Shown one piece after another: positions 54,694 to 64,000 of a stretch of DNA of 64,000 nucleotides (position 1 is the stretch's first letter; every line of letters begins with the position of its first letter). The position numbers and the translations under genes are program-made. The notes beneath the pieces were generated by a model. It saw nothing but the letters and a program-made list of their open reading frames with translations, made no database searches and was not told where the DNA came from. The stretch covers positions 3,560,589-3,624,588 of the forward strand of contig CM119265.1 of assembly GCA_051294375.1 (NCBI GenBank), written 5' to 3'. This DNA is from Paraspadella gotoi (lineage: Eukaryota; Chaetognatha).

Positions 54694-57547
54694 AAGCGTG
54701 GGGGAGGGAGGGAGAGAAGAGGGGAGGGCGAGGGTGGAGGAGGAGAGGGGTGGAGGGGAGGAGGGTCGGCGCCCGGGAAGCTGCGTCTGGGGGTTAGCAA
54801 GGGATGGGCGCGGAATCGCCGAGGGGGGAATTGGCCCTCGCTCGTCGTCAAAGCGCGCCGTTTCCCGCCTCGCAAGGAGTGGCGAGGCGAAGGGCGTGGG
54901 GGTAGAAGATCTCGAGATGAGAGTGCGGTTGTCGTCTGCGGCGTGCGTGCTCGTGCGTGCGTGGTGGCTGGCGTCTAGCGTCTCGCGTCTGGCTCTGCGT
55001 GCGTGCTCGGGTCTCGTGCTCAGATAGAGGTGCGGGGGTTCGTCCGGTGGGCGTTGCTCTTATCTGCGGTTGGGGGCATGGTGTTGAGAGGAGTGAACGA
55101 GAACGAAAAGCAGGTTGTGGAACATGTGAGAGAGGAGAGAGAGAGAGATCCGAAGAGGAGCTCATTAGCTCTAGGATATCGGTTAAGAAATAATTCAAAT
55201 TTATCTCCTGGGTATAATAATAATCATAATAAACATTCACGGCGAAAAAAACATTAAATATATATTATAACAAATGTAAATTGTTATTTTCATTTCTGCG
55301 GACGCAGGTTTCGTTGGACGGAATCAAAATCTATGACGATCGAACGAGAAAGCTGCTTCATCATCACGAGGTTAGTATCATCGAAGATTTTGTGATATTA
55401 ATTTAAATAAAAAAATAATAAGATAATTGAATTAGTTTCGTGATATATATTTAGAAATAACTTTATGAAATGTCAAAAAAATCTTAAATTTGAACAAAAG
55501 CCAAAAAAAGAGTTGCTCACTCTCATTAGCTCATTAGCTTCTCACCATTTTAGGTCCATCAAATGATTTTCATCGCTTTTGATGTTAAAGAACCGAGAGC
55601 TTGCGGGTACGATTTCTAATATCCATCGTTAAAGATTTACATAAATTTGTTTGTTTAACCTTAAGGATATTTCTGTATTTTTGAAATTGAAAGCCCAAAG
55701 ACCATTAAGACTCAGTTCGCTATTTAAAAATATTTAAGAATACTATTTAAAACCATTTACAAGGTACATCGCGCAGTTGAACAACTCGACCTTTCGATTC
55801 ATCGGCGTCAAATCGATGGACAAAACTTCGCACGCGATCGTCCTGGCGATTCAAGAGTTAATCTGCCTCTCTTACGAACTCAAGGTCCAACAGATGACCA
55901 AGTCAAAGGCCAAGGGTGAGTTAGGGTGGAGGGAGGTCAGAGGCCAAGGGTGAGTTAGGATGAGAAGAGAGGTCAGAGGCCAAGGCTGAGTTAGGGTGAA
56001 GATAGTGGAGGGAGGTCAGAGGCCAAGGCAAGGGTGAGTTAGGCCAAGGCAAGGGTGAGTTAGGGTAAGGCAGAGGTCAAAGGCCATGGATATTGGTTAA
56101 GTTCTCTTTCGTTCAGACTCGTCAAATGGGTTAATGGTTTAATTCGAGCTAAAAACGAAATCTAAGTCAGGTCCGTCTCTCGACAGATTTGTCCGAGGAC
56201 GACAAAATTCGAAGCGCCTCCTACCGATCACAGCACGGACTTCCGCCAGGACCTTCGGAAGCGGAACTTAATCAGCTGCTCACTACATCCGGGTTGAGTG
56301 GCAAAAAATGATAAAAAAAAATAATAGTCATAACTAATATTAATGTAACAGCTTGTATTGTCAAAAATTAACTTTTCCCTCACTGGGTAAAGTAGCATTT
56401 TTATTATAAGACGTAAACTATGAGGTGAATAAAGATCGGAATTCTTGAAACGGAAACAGGTCCGCCGTCTCCGTTCCACTCGAAGAACGCGACGTGGAAG
56501 CGGTGAAGACTCAATTGGAAGCGTTGCACAGGCTGATGGACAAGGGAGACGCTTTGGGAGATGGATACGCCGAGTACGAGAGCAAAATTCAGGTGGTTGG
56601 AGGAATAATTTTTTATTATTATTATTATTATTATTATTTAATATTATTACATTTTTAAATAAGACAATTATCCTCTGCGGGAAATATTTTGTTTCAATCT
56701 CTCGTAAAAGTTATTAGTTTCATTTTGAAATTGCTATTTTCGTTTTTAATTTAGATTTTTATGAATATTCGCTTTAATAAATTATATCTTTTTTTTTTCT
56801 TTTTTTTCTTGAAATTCAGGAGCACAAACAAGGAAAGATCAGCTCAACAGTTTTGGCGCGATTCGGCAACAAAGACAACATAGATTCCGTCTTAGGAAGA
56901 GTGGAGAGGATTTGGTTCCCCGGAGTCGCGGAGGATAAGTTGAGGGTCAAGTGGAAAGTGCCACAGGTTAGTGGCAAAGAGGGTCGCAGGACTGGCAGGT
57001 ATAATGGCAGAAGTAGGATTGATTGGATCGTGCCAGAGATTAGTGGCAAGGGGAGGGTGGCAAGACAGGCGGGTGAAATGACAGAAGTAGGATTGAGTAG
57101 AATGTGCCACAGAGGAAGACGACAGAACTGGCTGGTTAAAGGGCTGAATGTAAGTGGCAGGGCTGACACGTGAAATGGCACAAGTGGGATTAAGATGAAG
57201 GTGGTAAGGAAACAGTTCAAGCCTTCAAGGGTGGCAGGTCGAATGGTAAAAGCAGTCGATAGAAGTGGTTAAAGGAAGAAGAAAGATGGCAGAACTAAAC
57301 CCCCCCCCCTTTCTTCTTCCAGGTTGGCAAAGCGGACACTTTCGTGGTGAGCATCAAACCCACGCCCTCCGCTCCCGACTCCCCCGCCGAGTTGACCGTC
57401 GACTCCCGCCAACAACCCGACGTCACCTTCTGGGGTCTCGAACCCGCGACCATCTACACAGTCTACGTCTCGACGACGCTGGAGGGACGCACCTCCAACC
57501 CTTGCGTCGCTACGGAGACGACGCTGCCGCCGCGAACGGACTCCTTG

Positions 57548-57553
<6 letters not shown>
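54480..57553 (+). CDS. Disabled-like PTB domain protein with C-terminal fibronectin type III domain
   Basis: Exons 54480-54555, (one missing), 55308-55370, 55554-55606, 55764-55915, 56187-56292, 56460-56592, 56820-56966 and 57323-57553. From 55308 on all phases match. The PTB domain reads YAYGIEFKAKLIG, then VSLDGIKIYDDRTRKLLHHH, VHQMIFIAFDV, ACGYIAQLNNSTFRFIGVKS and ELICLSYELKVQQ, close to the Disabled/Dab pattern. A predicted helix follows (VEAVKTQLEALHRLMDKGD). Then comes a fibronectin type III fold over two exons: RVKWKVP, DTFVVSIKPTP, GLEPATIYTVYVST and SNPCVATETTLP. Dab-type PTB domains bind NPxY motifs in receptor tails, so a cytosolic adaptor is inferred. Without using the 56292 donor, translation would stop at 56311. 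AATAAA lies at 57725. Confidence 0.8.
54690..55090. other. GC-rich block within intron 1 of the PTB gene
   Basis: G-rich sequence after a (CT)n tract, with repeated GCGTGCGTGCTC and GCGTCT motifs, unlike the AT-rich introns around it. The PTB segment expected between KAKLIG and VSLDGIKI should be encoded about here, but no exon with the Dab motif (RGDKM...Q...KLK...HKQ) is readable. Confidence 0.5.

Positions 57554-57633
<80 letters not shown>
57551..57633 (+). repeat. (TGA)n microsatellite beginning at the PTB-gene stop codon
   Basis: The stop codon TGA is the first unit of about 27 tandem TGA triplets, all in the reading frame of the gene. A (GAG)n tract follows at 57657-57690. Confidence 0.9.
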
Positions 57634-57779
57634 TGGAGTGTTGGAAACGGAATCGTGGAGGAGGAGGAGGAGGAGGAGGAGGAGGAGGAGGAAGAATTCG
57701 CGAGGAAGGAGAACGGACATGAAGAATAAATATAAGAATTCTCCTCTAGGATAACTGGAGAGACTAGAAAGATATCCTT

Positions 57780-58056
57780 GTACATAGTTGTTGACGGTAG
57801 AAAGAATTTGTTCTCGGTTTTGTTATATTTTAATCGTTTAGAAGTTTAGATTGTTTACATGTATGTAATGTATAATAAGTTGTTACTCTCTTTTTATACT
57901 TGGCAATGGTTTTTCTGCTTCAAAAATTATTTCCTAATTATAGATATTTACATATGTTCTCTCTCTGTCATTATCTAGCCCAAGACTTGGGCCAAGTGTT
58001 ACTATTTCTTCATCGGCCTGATCCCCCACTCCACTACACCGCTGGCGCCTTACCGA
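57780..58056. other. Convergent 3' flank between the PTB gene and the minus-strand gene
   Basis: The two genes end 504 nt apart tail to tail. No further coding sequence seen. Confidence 0.6.
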
Positions 58057-59299
58057 TCACCTGCACGGTCGTCCGAACCGCCTGAGCAGCGGATGTCCGT
58101 ACAGAGTGAAGTAGCACATGTAGTAACTGGCGGTGACGCGATACTGGAACCACTCCAGGTGATTACGAAATGGCCGATAGATGTCCTCATCGAAAAGTCT
58201 GTAAAACAGAGAGTCCAATTGTCATTGCAAGATATGGCATTAATTAATTTAATTTAATTAAGTTAATTTAATAAAAAATCGTCGATGATTGGTGGGTTAT
58301 TAACTTACTAATTAATCTCAGGAAAGTTGAAGTTTAATGTCTAAATTTTAAATACTCTACTTAGACTAAACGGGACAAAATGTAGCCACAATTCGCAAAC
58401 CATCAACAGATGTAACAACAGATGTAACAACAGCAACGACGACGGGTTCCTCAACATCACCTACTTGTCGTAGCCTAGCAACCGTTCCATCTGAACCAAA
58501 GCTCCGTTGCCAGAGAAGTGAAGAGTCGTGTTGAATAGTTTGGATTGGATCTCATCGATGCAAGGAAGGAGGCCTTGGGAGGGGGGGAGACAGATAGAGA
58601 CACTCTCTCTCTTTCATTCTTTCTTTCTTTCTTTCTCTCTTTCTTTCTTTCTTCACCTTTTCGACAGGCAATTCTCAAAGCTTGGTTTTCCCTTCTGAGT
58701 CTCGGAAGAGGAAAGTGTCGGACGTAGGATGCGTTTTTTAGTCGATCGGCACAGACCTCGACCTGAAAAGATTGAAAAAAGAAAGAGAGATAGAAATGAC
58801 TAAAGAAAAGAAAGAAAGATTCATAGAATTATAAAAAGTAAAAAAAAAAAAACACGAAAGAAAGAAATGAAGAAAAAAAAGAAAGAATTTAACAGAGAAA
58901 GAAATTAAAGGTAGAAAAAATATAGAAACAAGGAATCAAATAAGAAAAGTCAGATAGACCGACTGACCGACAGAAAATATAGAAACAAGGAATCAAATAA
59001 GAAAAGTCAGATAGATCGACTGACCGACAGAAAATATGAAACAAGGAATCAAATAAGAAAAGTCAGATAGACGACTGACCGACAGAAAATATAGAAACAA
59101 GGAATCAAATAAGAAAAGTCAGATAGACTCGACTGACCGACAGAACCTCCCGACCTTAACGCTCTCATCGAGCAACTTGTCCCTGAATTCCTCAGCGCAA
59201 AATCGCGGGTCTTTTGTCTCCATGAATTTGTGATCGCGAAGCCAAAATCCGATTTCGAAAATCACGCGAGTTGCGTTCATCCTGTGATTGAGCGGCGGC

Positions 59300-59336
<37 letters not shown>

Positions 59337-60440
59337 TCTTTAATGTCGTTGCAGCCTAAACCTTGAAAAATTTTGTCGCCAAAGATGTATTAGCATTTAG
59401 ATTTTAGAGGTTAATTAATTATTCATATTGGGAAAAAAAAATTATATTGACAGACGAGCTTTACAAGCTTAAAAATAAAATACAATCACAATAGGTATTC
59501 AAATATTCATTTAATAAATAAGCGACATAGTCTGACTTCGGACATCTCTCTTGCAAGATAATAACATAGCAAAATCCTGCAAGCTTTCAATCACTTAAAA
59601 ATCTTCCCTTTCAATGAAGTGGTATAATATTTGAAAAAATATTTAAATTGTACAAAAGGACAGACAACTCCCTGAAGTATTAAATGATTTTAAGCGTTAA
59701 CAGAAAGATTCTTTCACAAACTAGTCACAATAATAAGTGAATAACTCACCCGCTCGTCATAATAAGTGAATAACTGACCCGCTCGTCATTCCCTTACCTC
59801 ATCCTCGTCCCCATATTTCTCGCCACCACCGACCACGTCTTCCACCCCTCCTCTTCCCCGGCGAACGAAGATCCGTTCGGGGTCATTTGGGTCAAGTCAC
59901 GTGACCTCACTTCCGGGTCCAAAGTTTCCCGCGCGGATTCGAAGGGGTCGTCTTGAGAAAAAAGGGGGAGAGGTCTTTCTTTCTTTCTTTCTTTCTTTCT
60001 ATCCTTTTATTTCTTTTTATCTTTAATAATTTGGTCTGTATATCTTTTTCTTTGTATCTACCAACCTGTCTTTTTTCTTTAATATCTTTCTATCCTTCTT
60101 CTGTTTTCCTTCTGTCCTCTAAATTCAGTTCTTTCTACCTGAATCGTCGTAAAGATCGTCGCTTTCGTTGTCGTCGTCGTCGTCGCTACTGTCATCGCCG
60201 ACGTTGATTTCCGGATTTCGGTTTCCTCAAAATTTAGATTCACAGATCAGTGATAAACCAGTGAGAATTACACCAAATTGCTGGCAAGACTTTCACGGAT
60301 TAGTCAATCATTCATCCATCAGTGACAATATTTCTTCAGATTGCTGACAGAGCTATCACAGATTATTCTATCATAAATCTACCTTGTCTCAACCTTTCGT
60401 AGTGAAGCCGAACCCTCGACTTCGCTTGACTCAGACTTTT
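58057..60440 (-). CDS. Unrecognised seven-exon protein-coding gene, convergent with the PTB gene
   Basis: Exons on the minus strand: 60440-60383, 60225-60139, 59951-59798, 59281-59155, 58762-58657, 58573-58465 and 58198-58057, joined in phases 1, 1, 2, 0, 1 and 2 without a stop. They give at least 260 aa. Readable segments are KKSLSQAKSRVRLHYERL, an acidic stretch (DDSSDDDDDNESDDLYDD), GWKTWSVVARNMGTRM, VIFEIGFWLRDHKFMET, FCAEEFRDKLLDES, NASYVRHFPLPRLRR, ALVQMERLLGYDKLFDED and FRNHLEWFQYRVTASYYM, ending RRFGRPCR. There is no signal peptide or clear membrane segment, and I recognise no family. The 5' end is uncertain: the open frame continues to about 60773 but through T-rich, intron-like sequence. 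Seven consecutive phase-compatible GT/AG exons make a chance ORF unlikely. Confidence 0.65.
58916..59143. repeat. 57-bp tandem repeat in an intron of the minus-strand gene
   Basis: Four copies of a unit containing ACAAGGAATCAAATAAG and AGATAGACCGACTGACCGAC, differing by one or two bases. Confidence 0.9.
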
Positions 60441-60670
60441 CTTCAATGGATTCAAAACGGAAGAACAATCCACGAAATAAAAGAACAAACTGTATTTTAT
60501 TGGATCCCAAAGTGAAGAACGACGAACAAAAATGGCGAACGATAATCGAGTCAACGGGAAAACAAAGAACAAAATGAGGAAACGGTGAAGATTCATTGTT
60601 TTCGTCCGATTTTTTGAAAGAAAAACCGGATTCGTTTTATTTTTAGGTAGGTGATGATTTTTCGAGGCGA

Positions 60671-61755
60671 AAATATCATTCAAATAATAACTTAACTTCA
60701 TACGACTTTTTGTAAACACTAAACAAATAGTAAAGTTGGGATAATAGATCATTTCTTTCAGATAAATTTTCAAGAATTTCGCCTCGAACTACAAAGAGAG
60801 AAACTACAAATTAGCCTAGAATAACTTCATGACCATTGTGCTTCAATTAAGTATTTCTCCTATAATGGAGAGTAGTAAGGAAAAGTGCCAAAACAGACAA
60901 TTTTTGATGTTTTCGGAGAAAATTTTTAAAGTGAGTTCAAGTTAGAGAAAAAACTTTTTTCGAGTTTTAAAAAGTTTTAAGTTCATCGAGGCTAAATTCA
61001 CTGAATCTTATTTAGAGGTTAGAAAAGAATAAATTCGTTTTGAGGCAAAGACATAAGAACTTTTCATTTCGTTTTTAAAAAGTTTTAAAGTAAAAAACAT
61101 CGGATCGATCTCAAGTACGAACCTAGTTAAAACAGTTTTGATGAGATTTCCTTGTGGAGTTGTCAGATATTACTTTCACTTAGATATAAAAATTTTAAAA
61201 TGGAGGAATTTTTTTATATAAAATAAATATCATTCAAATAATAACTTAACTTCATACAACTTTTTGTAAACACTAAACAAATAGTAACGTTTGGATAATA
61301 GATCATTTTGTTAAGATAAATTTTTAAGAATTTTGCCTCGAACTACAAAGAGAGAAACTACAAATTAGCTTAGAATAACTTCATGACCATCGTGCTTCAA
61401 TTAAAGCATTTCTCCTATAATGGAGAGTAGTAGGGAAAAGTGCCAAAACTGACAATTTTCCATTTTTTCGGAGAAAATTTTTAAAGAGAGTTCGAGCTCT
61501 GAGTTTTTTTTTTTGAGTTTTAAAAAGTTCATCGAGGCTAAATTCACTGAGTCTTATTTAGAGGTTAGAAAAGAATAAATTCGTTTTGAGGCAAAGAACT
61601 TTTCATTTCGTTTTTAAAAAGTTTTAAAGTAAAAAACATCGGATCGATCTCAAGTACTAACCTAGTTAAAACAGTTTTGATGAGATTTCCTTGTGGAGTT
61701 GTCAGATATTACTTCTTTCACTTAGATATAAAAACTTTAAAATGGAGGAATTTTT
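60671..61755. repeat. Tandem direct duplication of ~555 bp
   Basis: The segment starting AAATATCATTCAAATAATAAC at 60671 repeats from 61226. The two copies are nearly identical and end around TAAAATGGAGGAATTTTTT (61196 and 61738). The duplication lies upstream of the minus-strand gene and may include its promoter. Confidence 0.85.
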
Positions 61756-61995
61756 TAAAAAATGTATAAAAATCGCAAGAGAAAAATTTTCAAATCAGTG
61801 ACGTTGGAATCCGTTATATTTTTGTGAAAAATTGGAAATTCAAGCGATAACCAATTTGAAATCACCAAACTGACAAGGGCTATGGAGATAAGTGTTTTCC
61901 AGAAAAAAATTTTTAATTCTGTTTATGAACGGTGATAGGTTTTGGTTTAAATTTTGCATTCTGCAGTAAATCATAAATGAAACATTTTAATTACA

Positions 61996-62253
61996 GATCT
62001 TATTACAAAATTTTTGATTGTTGTTAATGAATATTTAAGTAGTAATGTTTTCAGTTTAAAAGATAATTTGTATCATTATTATGAGAAAACATTCTTAAAA
62101 AAATATAAAATTTGCAAACCACACCCTTTTGAGTTGTCATGTTGTGATTTCAAGTGCAATCTTTTTAATGATAAAGAATGTTTTGAACAAAAATCAATTA
62201 TGACTTTATTAACGTGTGGAAAATCTTCTTCTAACCTTTCAAAGGATCGATAA
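61996..62253 (+). other. AT-rich coding fragment, possibly mobile-element derived
   Basis: The frame after an ACAG acceptor-like site reads DLITKFLIVVNEYLSSNV, LYHYYEKTFLKKYKICKPHP and FELSCCDFKCNLFNDKEC, ending at TAA. Codons end mostly in A or T, unlike the GC-ending codons of genes at 33-60 kb. The cysteines suggest zinc binding. I do not recognise a family. Confidence 0.4.
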
Positions 62254-62600
62254 TCACGGCAAAATTATTTACAAAAAAATGCATAATATTACCAATGACC
62301 CATTTTTATTATTCAGATTCTTTGAAGATAAAGGTATACATTTATTATTATAGCTATTTTATGTCTTTTTTGTTAATAAGGTTAATGTTACACATTTCAT
62401 CAAAAGAAAAGTTTCCCTTTTAAAACAGTATTATAACTAATTTATCCTTTTTAAAAATCGTTTTAAGTCGTTATCAACGGTATAAAATTACTGTTAGTCA
62501 TTATGTTCTACGTCAACTGATTGGTATACTAATCGATTAGTATTTTATATTAATGATCGAGCCTGGGTGAAAACCACTGTTACGTTTAAAACTTGTGGTT

Positions 62601-62970
62601 AAAGGCTCTTCAAATTCAAAGTATAAACGATATTGGTTTCCAGGATTTATTGTTGACTGTAGCGATAGTGCATTATCTAAATTGACGTTGTTTAAGAGGG
62701 TGAAGCTTAAAAGGCAATATGAATTTTGTATTTAGAAAGGCTTGTAATGTAAAGTCCTCTGTTCCTTTTTCTGTTAAAAAAATTAAATGTATCGCACACA
62801 TTATTAGAGCAAAGGGAGTTTCCAAGGGGAGGGATGGGATTTTCGAACTTATTCCCACTTCAAGAAACGCGCGTGCTAATTTTTTACCTGTGAACGGTGG
62901 TTTTTATGGAGTAAGACGACGGCGAAGGAAAAGCTATTCTTCAGTGTCAGAGAAAGTAATTTGTTTGTAA
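62601..62970 (+). other. Frameshifted coding fragments, possibly mobile-element derived
   Basis: One frame reads KYKRYWFPGFIVDCSDS and LKRQYEFCI to a TAG at 62733-62735. The next frame overlaps it and reads NFVFRKACNVKSS, KKIKCIAHIIRAKGVSKGRD and FYGVRRRRRKSYSS to a TAA at 62968-62970. Together they look like one ancestral protein broken by a frameshift. No family is recognised. Confidence 0.4.
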
Positions 62971-63620
62971 TTCCTGAAGGTAAAAATAAATTAAAGATTG
63001 TATAAATAAATATGAATGAATAAATGAATAAATAAAAAATAAATAACCACCTGTTTCTAGTGAGTAAACCTTTGCAAATGTAGCCTGAAGAGAAAACAAA
63101 AATTACTAAATTAAGTAATAGAAATAACAGTTAATAATTAATAACTTACATTGTAATTTTACTTGTATGGCTCGCGATTAAGGAATTTTCGATCCTTTCC
63201 AAGAGATTTTGGCGTAACAGAATTACGTTGGCGTATAAACAGCAGGCGCTTGTAAGATAATTATATATATAAATAATTATTTTGTGAGTTATTAAAGAAA
63301 AAAAGAAAAAAAAAATTACATTTGACTGTGAGATTTCGGTTTTAATCCTGCTGTTTGTGTGATGAAGTACCTTTCAGCTGAGAGAGCGAGAGAGAGAGAG
63401 TAAGACATTTAATGACTTTTTATGAATTAAATTCAAAGACTTACAACTTGTCAAATAAATGTCAAATAAATGTCAAAAATATTAAAAATTGAAAAAAAGG
63501 CATGTGATCCCGGACATTTTATGTATGTTTGGTGTTATAATAATTAAGAAATATGTAAGAGGTATCAGAAAAATCAAGAGGTAAAAGTTTCCGAAAAAAG
63601 ATTAATCAATTAAATCCAGC
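62971..63620. other. AT-rich interval between coding fragments
   Basis: Contains a GAATAAAT-type repeat (63010-63045) and a short (GA)n run (63385-63400). No exon is supported. Confidence 0.6.
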
Positions 63621-64000
63621 TTATTCAAAACCCTTCGCGCTAAAGTTCTTGAAAATGGTCTAGAGGTAATGAATCACTTTTTGAATAATCACTCCCCTCT
63701 CGGTAAATATGGTGAATTTTCAAAAAAGGCTCAATCTTCCGAAGCAGCAGATGAACATGGTTTTCTTCTTGTCTGTGGTCGTTGTCACGTCCAACCTGAA
63801 AAATATCTTTCAACCTCCATCATCTGCTGTCAGATCTGCTTGTTTCAACATGTTCTATTGCTTCATAGTAAAGAGGATCGTTTTCTGTCTTTTCATCAAC
63901 ATCTTAAGAGTGAGTATTACTGGAATGCTGTGAAATCAGACATAAGTGAGAATTACTTTGTGGTTAAATGTGATTTATGTCTTTGCATATTTCCCAACAA
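63621..64000 (+). CDS. Partial Cys/His-rich coding region running off the window
   Basis: After a CCAG acceptor-like site (63616-63619) one frame stays open for 126 codons to the window end; an in-frame ATG is at 63669. It reads TLRAKVLENGLEVMNHFLNN, LLVCGRCHVQPEKY, IICCQICLFQHVLLLHSKED, YYWNAVKSDISENYFVVKCD and LCLCIFPN. The CxxC pairs and histidines suggest a zinc-binding module. Codon use is AT-rich like the fragments at 62.0-62.97 kb, so all three may belong to one gene or element. Confidence 0.5.

Noticed and set aside
56187-56311. Reading exon 56187 to the TGA at 56311 as the end of a short PTB-only protein
   Set aside because: A GT donor at 56293 and an AG acceptor at 56459 give a phase-correct continuation into a helix and FN3 domain; kept as the alternative to test.
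57463-57785. Poly-His, poly-Ile and poly-Met frames
   Set aside because: Produced by the (TGA)n microsatellite.
60447-60580. Short plus-strand frame starting MDSKRKNNPRNKR
   Set aside because: Only about 43 codons, without splice partners, and opposite the first exon of the better supported minus-strand gene.

Overview
This is a eukaryotic genomic scaffold fragment, almost certainly from an invertebrate animal. Genes have several exons, short introns (about 100 to 1500 nt) and GT/AG boundaries. The gene content is metazoan: a Disabled-type PTB-domain adaptor, KCTD-type BTB proteins, a calmodulin-like EF-hand protein and C2H2 zinc-finger proteins. I cannot name the species. Eleven N gaps (710-861, 1142-1486, 2598-2882, 3453-3592, 4532-4746, 4990-5014, 12181-12523, 12606-12615, 13131-13478, 20097-20295, 27574-27583), indel-rich duplicated flanks and noisy filler point to a long-read assembly with imperfect gap filling.

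Layout. 1-14 kb holds no gene I can support: it is dominated by (GA)n/(CT)n tracts, other microsatellites, minisatellites, gaps and a probable false duplication (4.1-6.0 kb). 14-19 kb is AT-rich and contains a 3.1 kb foldback element (15742-18828) with arms of about 1.5 kb, CAGT-like ends and flanking TA. 19-24.3 kb has two minus-strand KCTD-like BTB genes. A third, indel-ridden copy of their first exon lies at 24.1-24.3 kb, and a tRNA-derived SINE sits in an intron. 24.5-31 kb is rich in (GAC)n/(CGT)n triplet repeats and purine minisatellites. 31-33.5 kb is AT-rich intergenic sequence.

The second half is gene-dense. A four-EF-hand calmodulin-like gene (33570-36048, three exons) is followed by a small secreted cysteine-rich protein (37073-38179, three exons). 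Next come three tandem paralogous C2H2 zinc-finger genes at 39564-42763, 44173-47578 and 49013-51633. The first two share an N-terminal region of about 130-150 residues that I do not recognise, followed by 3 + 4 zinc-finger-like units. The third keeps only the C-terminal half. A large 23-bp minisatellite separates the second and third genes.

After a SINE-rich interval (51.6-54.2 kb) there is a plus-strand gene (54480-57553) joining a Disabled-like PTB domain to a predicted helix and a fibronectin type III domain. I know of no such architecture. It is convergent with a seven-exon minus-strand gene of unknown function (58057-60440). The last 3 kb carry a 555-bp direct duplication and AT-rich cysteine-containing coding fragments that look like a mobile element. 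Exon models were built by matching splice phases by eye and need transcript support.
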